DNA of 64,000 nucleotides from Xanthomonas cissicola (GTDB lineage Bacteria > Pseudomonadota > Gammaproteobacteria > Xanthomonadales > Xanthomonadaceae). Location of the stretch: NCBI RefSeq assembly GCF_008801575.1, contig NZ_VZPL01000024.1:1-64000 (forward strand). The letters run 5' to 3'. Position 1 is the stretch's first letter. Every line of letters starts with the position of its first letter. The translations under genes and the position numbers were made by a program. This document shows, in pieces, positions 43,302 to 52,025 of this stretch. Under the pieces are notes generated by a model. That model saw nothing but the letters and a program-made list of their open reading frames with translations, did not search any database and was not told the origin of the DNA.

Positions 43302-44318
43302 ATGCTCTTCCAGAATGTCTCCATCGCGGGACTGGCGCATGTTGATGCGCCGCACACGCTGACTTCCAAGGAAATCAACGAACGCCTGCAACCGACCTAC
43401 GACCGCCTCGGGATCAAGACCGACGTGTTGGGCGACGTTGCCGGTATCCATGCACGGCGCTTGTGGGACCAGGATGTCCAGGCCTCGGACGCCGCCACCC
43501 AGGCCGCGCGCAAGGCGCTGATCGACGCCGGTATCGGCATCGAGAAGATCGGCCTGCTGGTCAACACCTCGGTGAGCCGCGACTACCTGGAGCCGTCCAC
43601 GGCGTCCATCGTGTCCGGCAACCTGGGCGTGGGCGACCACTGCGTTACCTTCGACGTGGCCAACGCCTGCCTCGCCTTCATCAATGGCATGGACATCGCC
43701 GCGCGCATGCTCGAGCGCGGCGAGATCGACTATGCCTTGGTCGTGGATGGCGAAACTGCCAACCTGGTGTACGAAAAGACCCTCGAGCGCATGACCTCGC
43801 CGGACGTCACCGAGGAGGAGTTCCGCAACGAACTTGCCGCGCTGACCCTGGGGTGCGGTGCAGCAGCCATGGTCATGGCGCGTACCGAGCTGGTGCCCGA
43901 CGCCCCGCGCTACAAGGGCGGCGTGACCCGCTCGGCCACCGAGTGGAACAAGCTATGCCGGGGCAACCTGGACCGCATGGTCACCGATACCCGCTTGCTG
44001 TTGATCGAAGGCATCAAGTTGGCCCAGAAGACCTTCATGGCCGCGCGCCAGGTGCTGGGTTGGGCGGTGGACGAGCTGGACCAGTTCGTCATCCACCAGG
44101 TCAGCCGCCCCCACACCGCCGCCTTCGTGAAGTCGTTCGGCATCGACCCGGCCAAGGTCATGACCATCTTCGGCGAGCACGGAAACATCGGTCCGGCCTC
44201 GGTGCCGATCGTGTTGAGCAAGCTCAAGGAGCTGGGCCGCCTGAAGAAGGGCGACCGCATCGCGCTGCTGGGCATCGGCTCGGGCTTGAATTGCTCGATG
44301 GCGGAAGTGGTTTGGTGA
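43302..44318 (+). CDS. oleA: OleA, acyl-CoA head-to-head condensing thiolase
   Basis: 338 residues, thiolase superfamily (FabH-like). The nucleophile is Cys123 in DVANACLAFING; His in FVIHQVSRPHT and Asn in EHGNIGPAS complete the triad. OleA condenses two long-chain acyl-CoAs to a beta-keto acid, the first step of long-chain olefin synthesis, and the Xanthomonas enzyme is the structural model of the family. The protein is close to what I remember of X. campestris OleA. oleB, oleC and oleD lie downstream but separated by foreign-looking genes; a large perfect hairpin follows the stop. Confidence 0.97.
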   Translation: MLFQNVSIAGLAHVDAPHTLTSKEINERLQPTYDRLGIKTDVLGDVAGIHARRLWDQDVQASDAATQAARKALIDAGIGIEKIGLLVNTSVSRDYLEPSTASIVSGNLGVGDHCVTFDVANACLAFINGMDIAARMLERGEIDYALVVDGETANLVYEKTLERMTSPDVTEEEFRNELAALTLGCGAAAMVMARTELVPDAPRYKGGVTRSATEWNKLCRGNLDRMVTDTRLLLIEGIKLAQKTFMAARQVLGWAVDELDQFVIHQVSRPHTAAFVKSFGIDPAKVMTIFGEHGNIGPASVPIVLSKLKELGRLKKGDRIALLGIGSGLNCSMAEVVW

Positions 44319-44319
44319 T

Positions 44320-44363
44320 GCGAGGTTGCACGGCATGCCTTGCTGCATGCCGTGCAACCTCGC
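44320..44363. repeat. perfect 19-bp stem-loop after oleA
   Basis: GCGAGGTTGCACGGCATGC and its exact complement (44320-44338 with 44345-44363) flank a six-base loop CTTGCT. It overlaps nothing coding, beginning one base after the oleA stop region. No U-run follows on either strand, but 44372-44378 is an A-run. It could terminate oleA or mark the edge of an inserted segment bearing the Fic gene. Confidence 0.85.
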
Positions 44364-44429
44364 CGCTTAAGAAAAAAAGTGCTATCTAAGTTTCCTTGCA
44401 AGAACCATTGCTGCCTGTAAGGAAGGAAG

Positions 44430-45599
44430 ATGCCGCATCGCACGACTGGGCATTATGTTGCCGGAGCCCTTGCCGGCAGCCGCTATCAAGCGTTCGTGCC
44501 CAGCCCACTGCCGCCGGAGCCGGCATTGGACTTCTCCCTGGTTGCGTTGGTTGCGCGCAAGGAGCTTGCCGATCAGGCATTGGGGCGATTGGATGGCATC
44601 ACGCTGATGCTGCCGGACCCGGAGCTTTTCCTCTATCAGTACGTGCGCAAGGAAGCCTTGCTGTCATCCCAGATCGAGGGGACGCAATCGTCACTTTCGG
44701 ATTTGCTGTTGTTCGAAATGGACGCGGCACCGGGCGTCCCCATCGACGATGTTGAGGAAGTCTCCAACTACGTTACTGCCCTCAATCATGGTCTGCGTCG
44801 CCTGCGAGAGGACGATTTTCCGCTATCGCTGCGGTTGATCCGCGAAATGCATGCGTTGCTGCTGCAGGGTGGCCGCGGCGCCAGCAAGCAGCCCGGCGAG
44901 TTCCGTCGCAGTCAGGTATGGGTAGGAGGGGCATCGCCCGCACTCGCCCATTTCGTTCCGCCACCGCCAGATGCACTGCCCGATACGCTAGCGGCACTCG
45001 AACAGTTTCTGCATGCGTCGCAGGGCCAGATGCCCTCGTTGGTGAAAGCTGCCCTTGCGCACGTGCAGTTCGAGACCATCCATCCTTTCAGCGATGGCAA
45101 CGGAAGGCTGGGACGGCTCCTGATTACCCTGATTCTGTGTAGCGAAGGTGTGCTGCGAGAGCCGAGCCTGTACCTCAGCCTGTATTTCAAGCGGCGCCGC
45201 GCCGATTACTATGACCGCCTCAACGCAGTCCGGCTCAATGGCGACTGGGAAGGGTGGCTGGGTTTCTTTCTGGACGGCGTGGCCGAAACCGCCCAGCAAG
45301 CTGTCGATACTGCACAGCGGTTGCTGGCGCTGTTGGCGCGCGATCGTGCACGCATCGCAGCGCTAGGCCAGCGAGCAGGCAATGTGGGCTTGGTGTTTGA
45401 GCAATTCGCGCGGCGTGTGGTGCTGGCGGTACCGCAGGTTGCGCCGCACCTGTCGCTGAGTGTGCCGACCATTCGCGCAGCGGTACGCACGCTGCAAGAG
45501 TTGGACATCGTCAACGAACTCACAGGCCAGCAGCGGCATCGCATCTTTGCCTATCAGGCGTATCTCGACATCCTCAGCGAAGGCGCGCAACCGCTGTGA
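44430..45599 (+). CDS. Fic-domain protein (class II, AMP-transferase)
   Basis: 389 residues. The Fic core motif HPFSDGNGRLGR starts at His218 and is intact. An inhibitory helix motif S79-x3-E83-G84 (SSQIEG) N-terminal to it places the protein in class II, autoinhibited by a glutamate. The Fic N-terminal domain (LPPEPALDFSLVALVARKELADQALGRL) and a C-terminal winged helix (SLSVPTIRAAVRTLQELDIVNELTG) complete the usual architecture. Members transfer AMP onto target hydroxyls; the target here is unknown. It splits the ole cluster between oleA and oleB. Confidence 0.92.
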   Translation: MPHRTTGHYVAGALAGSRYQAFVPSPLPPEPALDFSLVALVARKELADQALGRLDGITLMLPDPELFLYQYVRKEALLSSQIEGTQSSLSDLLLFEMDAAPGVPIDDVEEVSNYVTALNHGLRRLREDDFPLSLRLIREMHALLLQGGRGASKQPGEFRRSQVWVGGASPALAHFVPPPPDALPDTLAALEQFLHASQGQMPSLVKAALAHVQFETIHPFSDGNGRLGRLLITLILCSEGVLREPSLYLSLYFKRRRADYYDRLNAVRLNGDWEGWLGFFLDGVAETAQQAVDTAQRLLALLARDRARIAALGQRAGNVGLVFEQFARRVVLAVPQVAPHLSLSVPTIRAAVRTLQELDIVNELTGQQRHRIFAYQAYLDILSEGAQPL

Positions 45600-45714
45600 G
45601 CGATTTCCTCGCACACCACTGTTGCAAACAGTTCAACCTTGCAGCGATGGTGAGGTGCGATGTCTTAGACGAATCGCCAGACGCATTTCAGTCCCTGCTT
45701 TACATCGAGAGATC

Positions 45715-46617
45715 ATGAACTACCCCGGCTATCCCTTTCCCCCCAAGCGCCTTGAGGTGCGCCCCGGCGTTGCGATGTCGTATCTGGACGAAGGTCCGCG
45801 CGACGGCGAGGTTGTGGTGATGCTGCACGGCAATCCGTCGTGGAGCTATCTGTGGCGGCATCTGGTGAGCGGTCTGTCCGATTGCTACCGTTGCATCGTG
45901 CCCGACCATATCGGCATGGGCTTGTCCAACAAGCCGGACGATGCGCCCGACGCACAGCCGCGCTACGACTACACGCTGCAATCGCGCGTGGACGATCTGG
46001 ACACCTTGCTGCGGCATCTGGGCATCACCGGCCCGGTCACGCTGGCGGTGCACGACTGGGGCGGCATGATCGGGTTCGGTTGGGCGCTGTCGCATCATGC
46101 GCAGGTCAAGCGGCTGGTGATCACCAACACGGCTGCGTTCCCGTTGCCGGCGGAAAAGCCGATGCCGTGGCAGATCGCGATGGGCCGGCACTGGCGGCCG
46201 GGCGAGTGGTTTATCCGCACGTTCAATGCGTTTTCGTCCGGCGCGTCGTGGTTTGGCGTCTCGCGGCGCATGCCGGCCGATGTGCGCCGCGCTTACGTGG
46301 CGCCGTACAACAACTGGCGCAACCGCATCTCCACCATCCGCTTCATGCAGGACATACCCCTGTCGCCGGCCGACCAGGGCTGGTCGTTGCTGGAGCGCTC
46401 GGCGCAGGCATTGCCCGCGTTCGCCGACCGCCCGGCCTTTATCGCCTGGGGCCTGCGTGATATCTGTTTCGACAAGCACTTTCTGGCCGGCTTTCGCAGG
46501 GCGCTGCCGCAGGCCGAAGTGACTGCATTCAACGATGCCAATCACTACGTGCTGGAAGACAAGCACGAGGTGCTGGTGCCGGCGATTCGCGCATTTCTGG
46601 AGCGCAATCCGCTGTAG
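45715..46617 (+). CDS. oleB: OleB, beta-lactone decarboxylase (alpha/beta hydrolase)
   Basis: 300 residues of the haloalkane-dehalogenase-like hydrolase group: MLHGNPSWSYLWRHLV, nucleophile elbow VHDWGGMIG with Asp114, a cap domain, and catalytic His in NDANHYVLEDK. In the ole pathway OleB decarboxylates the beta-lactone made by OleC into the cis-olefin. ATG 45715 keeps the conserved YPFPPKRLEVRPGVAMSYLDEG start; the open frame upstream reads into the fic gene's other frame. Confidence 0.94.
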   Translation: MNYPGYPFPPKRLEVRPGVAMSYLDEGPRDGEVVVMLHGNPSWSYLWRHLVSGLSDCYRCIVPDHIGMGLSNKPDDAPDAQPRYDYTLQSRVDDLDTLLRHLGITGPVTLAVHDWGGMIGFGWALSHHAQVKRLVITNTAAFPLPAEKPMPWQIAMGRHWRPGEWFIRTFNAFSSGASWFGVSRRMPADVRRAYVAPYNNWRNRISTIRFMQDIPLSPADQGWSLLERSAQALPAFADRPAFIAWGLRDICFDKHFLAGFRRALPQAEVTAFNDANHYVLEDKHEVLVPAIRAFLERNPL

Positions 46618-46771
46618 CGCACTGCGCCGGCAGCAGCGTGCGGCTACGCGTCAGCTCACTGCACGCAATGACTGGAATGACTGCATCGACATCCGATGCA
46701 GCGCACCGGTCATCTCGGCCAGATGCCTGCCGAGGCTGTTGCGAGCACAACACAGGTGCTGCGCTACGGCG

Positions 46772-47155
46772 TTACACCGGCGGCAGCGGGTTGCGTTGCG
46801 CGTCGTCCACGCCGACCCAATCGGCATCGGTCAATGTGTGCAGGCCATGCGCCAAGCGCGATTTATCGCATTGCGCACTGCGCTGCCCGAATTCCAGCGA
46901 GGCCGGCACGGCCGCGCAGGACGACGGGCGGCGGTCGTGGATGCTGCAGCGGCTGTAGCGACCGATGTCTGCGTCCAGCGCGATACAACGCGGCTGCGAT
47001 TGCGAGGTGCCGCGCATCGCCCGCTCATGCGTGCGTAGCGCCTCGGTCAGCTCGATCGGCACCCTGCCGCCCAATGCGGGATCGGCTTCGCTCCAATGGA
47101 AACTGACGCGGAAATAGGCGCAGCAGGCGCCGCAGGTAAGGCAGGGGTGTGCCAT
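46772..47155 (-). CDS. YkgJ-family cysteine-cluster protein
   Basis: 127 residues starting MAHPCLTCGACCAYFRVSF, the CxxCxxCC cluster of the YkgJ/UPF0153 family, with further cysteines in PRCIALD, SRCSIHD and SSCAAVP that would bind zinc or an Fe-S cluster. Function unknown. It runs opposite to the ole genes, between oleB and oleC, so oleB and oleC cannot form one simple operon without antisense read-through. Confidence 0.88.
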   Translation of the reverse strand: MAHPCLTCGACCAYFRVSFHWSEADPALGGRVPIELTEALRTHERAMRGTSQSQPRCIALDADIGRYSRCSIHDRRPSSCAAVPASLEFGQRSAQCDKSRLAHGLHTLTDADWVGVDDAQRNPLPPV

Positions 47156-47476
47156 GGAATGCCGGGCCTGGCGCGGCGAAATCGCGTGGGAAGCGCGGCA
47201 TTTTGACCGAACCGCGCCGCGATACAAGTAGCGTGCTGCGGTGACCGGTTAGCGATTCAGATGCGCTCCGCCACGCCCGGGTATGCGGCGCTCCGCAGGT
47301 GCCATAGCGCTCTGGCATGCGCTGCAAACGCGTTGCGGCGGTTGGGTCGGCCACTGCGCGCATCGATGCGTCATGCCGCCGCACGATGAGGAGCCGCGCT
47401 TGCGCCCGCGTCGCGCGTTGCCTTCAGGCAGCCTGCAAGCGGCCGGCGCCATCGGCGCATGGGTGATAATGCGCCG
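47156..47476. other. oleC upstream region with inverted repeat at the start codon
   Basis: 321 bp with no gene. At its right end CGGCGCAT-N8-ATGCGCCG (47453-47460 with 47469-47476) is a perfect 8-bp dyad abutting the oleC ATG at 47477, covering the place of the ribosome site. It could be an operator or a stem hiding the start. Confidence 0.6.
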
Positions 47477-49138
47477 ATGACGACCCTCTGCAATATCGCG
47501 GCCACCCTTCCGCAACTGGCGCGCGAGCGCCCCGACCAGATCGCCATCCGTTGCCCGGGCGGTCGCGGCGCCAATGGGTTTGCCGCCTACGATGTAACCT
47601 TGAGCTATGCCGAGCTGGATGCGCGCAGCGATGCGATTGCCGCCGGCCTGGCACGCCACGGCATCGGTCGCGGCGCGCGTGCGGTGGTGATGGTGCGGCC
47701 GTCGCCGGAATTCTTCCTGCTGATGTTCGCCTTGTTCAAGGCTGGCGCGGTACCGGTGCTGGTGGACCCCGGCATCGACAAACGTGCGCTCAAGCAGTGT
47801 CTGGACGAAGCGCAGCCGCAGGCATTTATCGGCATTGCGCTGGCGCAGCTGGCGCGTCGCCTGTTGCGCTGGGCGCGCTCGGCAACGCAGATCGTTACCG
47901 TCGGCGGACGTTACGGCTGGGGTGGAGTCACGCTGGCGCGGGTGGAGCGCGATGGCGCCGGCGCAGGCAGCCAGCTGGCCGACACCGCGCCGGACGATGT
48001 GGCGGCGATCCTGTTCACCAGTGGCTCGACCGGTGTGCCCAAGGGTGTGGTGTATCGCCACCGGCATTTCGTTGGCCAGATCGAATTGCTGCGCAACGCA
48101 TTCGGCATGCAGCCCGGCGGGGTGGATCTGCCGACGTTTCCGCCTTTCGCCTTGTTCGACCCGGCGCTGGGGCTGACCTCGGTGATTCCGGACATGGACC
48201 CAACGCGTCCGGGCAGCGCCGATCCGCGTAAGTTGCACGATGCGATCAACCGCTTCGGCGTGACGCAGTTGTTCGGTTCGCCCGCCTTGATGCGCGTGCT
48301 GGCCGACTATGGGCAGCCGCTTCCCAACGTGCGCCTGGCGACTTCCGCCGGTGCGCCGGTGCCACCGGATGTGGTGGCGAAGATCCGCGCGCTGCTGCCG
48401 GCCGATGCGCAGTTCTGGACCCCGTACGGCGCCACCGAGTGCCTGCCGGTGGCCGCGATCGAAGGGCGCACCCTGGACGCCACGCGCGCCGCCACCGAGG
48501 CTGGTGCCGGCACCTGTGTGGGCCATGTCGTGCCGCCCAACCAGGTGCGCATCATCGCCATCGACGATGCGGCCATTGCCGACTGGAGCGGCGTGCGCGA
48601 GCTGGCGACCGGTGAGGTCGGCGAGATCACCGTCGCCGGGCCCACCGCCACCGATACCTATTTCAACCGTGATGCGGCCACGCGCATCACCAAGATCCGC
48701 GAACGCTGCAGCGATGGCAGCGAGCGTGTCGTGCACCGCATGGGCGATGTCGGATATGTCGACGCCGAAGGGCGCTTGTGGTTCTGCGGGCGCAAGACCC
48801 ACCGCGTGGAAGCCGCCAGCGGCCCGCTGTACACCGAACAGGTGGAGCCGGTGTTCAACGTGCATCGGCAGGTGCGGCGCACCGCGCTGGTTGGCGTAGG
48901 TGGGCCCGGACAACAGCAACCGGTGCTGTGCGTGGAGTTGCAGCCGGGGGTGTCTGCGTCGGCGTTCGCACAGGTGGAAATCGACCTGCGCGCGCTGGGC
49001 GCTGCCCACCCGCACACCGCAGGCATCGCGCGTTTCCTGCGCCATTCCGGCTTTCCGGTCGACATCCGCCACAACGCCAAGATCGGCCGCGAAACGCTGG
49101 CGGTCTGGGCTGCGCAGCAGCTGCATAAGCGCGGCTGA
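47477..49138 (+). CDS. oleC: OleC, beta-lactone synthetase (AMP-ligase superfamily)
   Basis: 553 residues of the ANL superfamily: LFTSGSTGVPKGVVYRH (ATP/P-loop), LFGSPALM, WTPYGATECLPV, DVGYVDAEGRLWFCGRKTHRVE and the C-terminal lysine region HNAKIGRETLAVWA. OleC converts the beta-hydroxy acid from OleD to a cis-beta-lactone using ATP. The start used is ATG 47477 rather than 47459, because it begins at the conserved MTTLCNIAATLPQLARERP. Confidence 0.95.
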   Translation: MTTLCNIAATLPQLARERPDQIAIRCPGGRGANGFAAYDVTLSYAELDARSDAIAAGLARHGIGRGARAVVMVRPSPEFFLLMFALFKAGAVPVLVDPGIDKRALKQCLDEAQPQAFIGIALAQLARRLLRWARSATQIVTVGGRYGWGGVTLARVERDGAGAGSQLADTAPDDVAAILFTSGSTGVPKGVVYRHRHFVGQIELLRNAFGMQPGGVDLPTFPPFALFDPALGLTSVIPDMDPTRPGSADPRKLHDAINRFGVTQLFGSPALMRVLADYGQPLPNVRLATSAGAPVPPDVVAKIRALLPADAQFWTPYGATECLPVAAIEGRTLDATRAATEAGAGTCVGHVVPPNQVRIIAIDDAAIADWSGVRELATGEVGEITVAGPTATDTYFNRDAATRITKIRERCSDGSERVVHRMGDVGYVDAEGRLWFCGRKTHRVEAASGPLYTEQVEPVFNVHRQVRRTALVGVGGPGQQQPVLCVELQPGVSASAFAQVEIDLRALGAAHPHTAGIARFLRHSGFPVDIRHNAKIGRETLAVWAAQQLHKRG

Positions 49139-49368
49139 CAACAGGTAGCGCGCAGTGGTCAGTCGGGCGTGGAGGGCGCACTCAGAACGGCAGTGAGCGG
49201 TACATGCCGATTCCGGCAACGTCCACGCCCGACTGACGTGAGCGCAGGCATGTGTTGGCCGTTCCTGGTCGTCGATGTCCAGACTGCATGGCTACGCGTC
49301 GACGAGCAGATCGCCAAGTCGGGTGTGGCCGGCTATGGTGTCGTCCCTCAGAGGCGAGGTGTGGTGCG

Positions 49369-50379
49369 ATGAAGGTATTGGTGACCGGTGGTGGCGGCTT
49401 TCTTGGCCTGGCGTTGTGCCGCGGCCTGCGCGCGCGTGGGCACGAGGTGGTGAGCTTCCAGCGCGGCGATTACCCGGTGCTGCAACGCCTGGGCGTGGGC
49501 CAGATCCGCGGCGACCTGGCCGACCCGCAGGCGGTGCGGCATGCCTTCGCCGGTATCGATGCGGTGTTCCACAACGCCGCCAAGGCCGGCGCATGGGGCA
49601 GTTACGACAGCTATCACCAGGCCAATGTGGTGGGCACGCAGAACGTGATCGAGGCCTGTCGCGCCAATGGCGTGCCGCGGCTGATCTATACCTCCACGCC
49701 CAGCGTCACCCATCGCGCCACCAACCCGGTGGAAGGACTCGGTGCCGATGAAGTGCCGTATGGCGACGATCTGCGCGCCGCCTACGCGGCGACCAAGGCC
49801 ATTGCCGAACGTGCAGTGCTGGCCGCCAACGATGCCCAGTTGGCGACAGTGGCACTGCGACCGCGCCTGATCTGGGGGCCGGGCGACAATCATTTGTTGC
49901 CGCGCCTGGCAGCGCGTGCGCGTGCCGGGCGGCTGCGCATGGTCGGCGATGGCGGCAATCTGGTCGACAGCACGTACATCGACAACGCCGCGCAGGCGCA
50001 TTTCGATGCGTTCGAACACCTTGCCGTGGGCGCTGCCTGCGCGGGCAAGGCGTACTTCATTTCCAACGGCGAACCGCTGCCGATGCGCGAGTTGCTCAAT
50101 CGATTGCTGGCTGCGGTGGATGCGCCGGCAGTCACGCGCTCGCTGTCGTTCAACACCGCCTACCGCATCGGTGCGGTGTGCGAAACGCTATGGCCACTGT
50201 TGCGTCTGCCAGGCGAAGTGCCGTTGACGCGTTTTCTGGTGGAACAGCTGTGTACGCCGCATTGGTACAGCATGGAGCCGGCACGTCGCGACTTCGGCTA
50301 TGTACCGCGCATCAGCATCGAAGAAGGCCTGCAACGGCTGCGATCCTCATCTTCCAACGACATCGCCATCACCCGATAA
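49369..50379 (+). CDS. oleD: OleD, NADPH-dependent 2-alkyl-3-oxoalkanoate reductase
   Basis: 336 residues, short-chain extended (epimerase-like) fold: [48 protein letters not shown], catalytic YAATKAIAE and [10 protein letters not shown]. OleD reduces the keto acid from OleA before OleC closes the lactone. ATG 49369 follows GAGGTGTGGTGCG. 230 bp lie between oleC and oleD without a recognisable gene. Confidence 0.95.
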   Translation: MKVLVTGGGGFLGLALCRGLRARGHEVVSFQRGDYPVLQRLGVGQIRGDLADPQAVRHAFAGIDAVFHNAAKAGAWGSYDSYHQANVVGTQNVIEACRANGVPRLIYTSTPSVTHRATNPVEGLGADEVPYGDDLRAAYAATKAIAERAVLAANDAQLATVALRPRLIWGPGDNHLLPRLAARARAGRLRMVGDGGNLVDSTYIDNAAQAHFDAFEHLAVGAACAGKAYFISNGEPLPMRELLNRLLAAVDAPAVTRSLSFNTAYRIGAVCETLWPLLRLPGEVPLTRFLVEQLCTPHWYSMEPARRDFGYVPRISIEEGLQRLRSSSSNDIAITR

Positions 50380-50443
50380 AGACCGGCATATCCACAAGAT
50401 ACGTCTGCGCCGATTCGGCACGACAACTTCTGGATACCTTGCC

Positions 50444-50602
50444 ATGCTGCATTACGCCATCATCTTCTTCGTCATCGCCATCATCGCTGCTGTGCTGGGC
50501 TTTAGCGGTATCGCCGGTGCGGCGACCAACATCGCCTGGATCCTGTTCGTGGTGTTCCTGATCCTGGCAGTGATCTCGATGTTCCGTCGCGGCAAGGTAT
50601 AA
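50444..50602 (+). CDS. DUF1328/YtjA small membrane protein
   Basis: 52 residues, almost entirely hydrophobic, beginning [27 protein letters not shown] with a second helix [18 protein letters not shown] and a basic end RRGKV. This is the DUF1328 family (YtjA-like), often stress-induced, unknown function. A very stable hairpin lies 46 bp downstream. Confidence 0.92.
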   Translation: MLHYAIIFFVIAIIAAVLGFSGIAGAATNIAWILFVVFLILAVISMFRRGKV

Positions 50603-50648
50603 CGCTTCGCTGCGATACGTCACGGCAGCGGCGCTGCCGGTTGGCGCT

Positions 50649-50684
50649 CACAGGGCCCGCGTCCGCAAGGACGCGGGCCCTGTG
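50649..50684. terminator. perfect 16-bp stem with GCAA tetraloop
   Basis: Arms CACAGGGCCCGCGTCC (50649-50664) and GGACGCGGGCCCTGTG (50669-50684) with a GNRA-type loop GCAA. It is followed by CGTT only, so it is a structural terminator or RNA stabiliser after the DUF1328 gene; it can act on both strands. Confidence 0.8.
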
Positions 50685-50928
50685 CGTTATGGCGGAATAT
50701 GACCGGGTTTTGGCTGATGACAGCTGTTTTCCAGACACTGCACATGCTTGCCATTGGCCAGCACGGCATCGCCGATCGCGCAAACTCCAGCGGCCGATGC
50801 AGCGCCATCGAGGCGGCCAGCATCAGATTGACCTCGCACACCAGCCGCCGCTGTCTTACTGCATGTGGCTGACGGATGAGTTCGTCATGCAGCTGCGTAG
50901 CAGATCGCGCCGACGTGCATGCGCGCCA

Positions 50929-51159
50929 TCACGATGCGATCGACATACAAACGCGTGCAAAGCGATCGGCCATCCGCCCCCCCGAAATTCGCAGTGGCAT
51001 GAGGCGCGTCCTGGTCCAGCGCGAGCAATCGATACCGATCAGCACCGGCTCGAAGCGTCGCGGGTCCAGCGCATCCAGGATATTGCGCGCCGATTGCAAC
51101 GAGACTTCGTGCTCGGCCGATTTGCCTCCGAAGATGAGGCCGACCCGAATCGTGCGCAT
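50929..51159 (-). pseudogene. ddl: truncated D-alanine-D-alanine ligase (ddl) 5' remnant
   Basis: A minus-strand frame starts at ATG 51159 with a proper AGGAG site upstream and reads [20 protein letters not shown] and then [24 protein letters not shown]. This is the conserved N terminus of Ddl, including the [10 protein letters not shown] substrate loop. After about residue 44 (near 51028) the Ddl similarity stops and the frame ends at 50929 in unrelated sequence. The catalytic ATP-grasp domain is absent here. The fragment is presumably a decayed copy; a full ddl elsewhere would supply cell-wall D-Ala-D-Ala. The stretch 50690-50928 could hold further debris but I cannot identify it. Confidence 0.8.
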
Positions 51160-51380
51160 TGCCTGCTCCTGCCATTTGAAGTGGACAGGATGCCTGTGGC
51201 GTATGCGCTGAAGGACGTCTTGCCGCAGACAGTGCTGGCGAACAACGCCGGCATGCCCGATGCGCCTGACCATGCGTCGCCGTGCCTAGCAACGACCGCA
51301 CGACCGCCACACCGGCAGCCGGCGCACGTGCCACACCGCCGTCAAGCAGCTGCGACATGCAGGGGCGGTAGAATGCGGGC

Positions 51381-52025
51381 ATGCCCGGATCACTCTTCAA
51401 TTCCCTCAAGCCGCTCGCCGGCCAGGCCCTGCAGGCAGCGCTCAACCGTGCGCTGGCGCTGGACCCGGATACCCGCGAGGCCCTGCTGCCGCTGGAAGGC
51501 CAGCGCATCGCGTTGACCCTGGAGGCGCCTGCGCTGGCCCTGCAGATTCGCGTGCACGAGCGCCGGTTGCTGGTCGGCCCGGTCGATCAGGCACAGGAAC
51601 CCGACCTGGCGGTGCGCAGCAGCCTGGCCGGCTTGCTCGGGCAACTGCCGTTTCTGGCCAATGCACGTCGCACCGGCGCGCCGGCCGGTCGGCTCAAGGT
51701 TTCCGGCGATGCCGAACTGGCGCGCCAGCTGCAGCAACTGGCCGGCCGCTTCGACCCGGATTGGCAGTTGCCGTTCGTTGCGGTGTTCGGCGACATCCTG
51801 GGCGTGCAGATCGCCGGCGCGGTGCGTGCAGCGCTGCAGCAGGCACGGCGCAGTGCGGTGGATCTGGCGCAGAGCGCGGCCGAATTCGTCACCGAAGAAT
51901 CGCGCGATGTGGTGCCGCGCGCCGAGCTCGAGGCGTTCCACGACGACGTGGACGAGCTGCGCGATGACGTCGAACGGCTGGCCGCGCGCGTGAGCCGCCT
52001 GCGTGCGAGCGGAGGCGCGGCATGA
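51381..52025 (+). CDS. ubiJ: ubiquinone biosynthesis accessory factor UbiJ (SCP2-domain)
   Basis: 214 residues. An SCP2-like lipid-binding domain ([62 protein letters not shown]) is followed by a C-terminal coiled coil ([29 protein letters not shown]). UbiJ holds the polyprenyl intermediate in the soluble Ubi complex. Its stop overlaps the ubiB ATG (ATGA at 52022-52025), the same order as in E. coli ubiE-ubiJ-ubiB. Confidence 0.9.
   Translation: MPGSLFNSLKPLAGQALQAALNRALALDPDTREALLPLEGQRIALTLEAPALALQIRVHERRLLVGPVDQAQEPDLAVRSSLAGLLGQLPFLANARRTGAPAGRLKVSGDAELARQLQQLAGRFDPDWQLPFVAVFGDILGVQIAGAVRAALQQARRSAVDLAQSAAEFVTEESRDVVPRAELEAFHDDVDELRDDVERLAARVSRLRASGGAA

Noticed and set aside
44320-44363. 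Classical rho-independent terminator after oleA
   Set aside because: The stem is perfect but no U-run follows on either strand, so only a structural repeat is claimed.
50603-50928. C-terminal part of ddl in shifted frames
   Set aside because: No Ddl ATP-grasp block could be seen in any minus-strand frame, so only the N-terminal fragment is reported.
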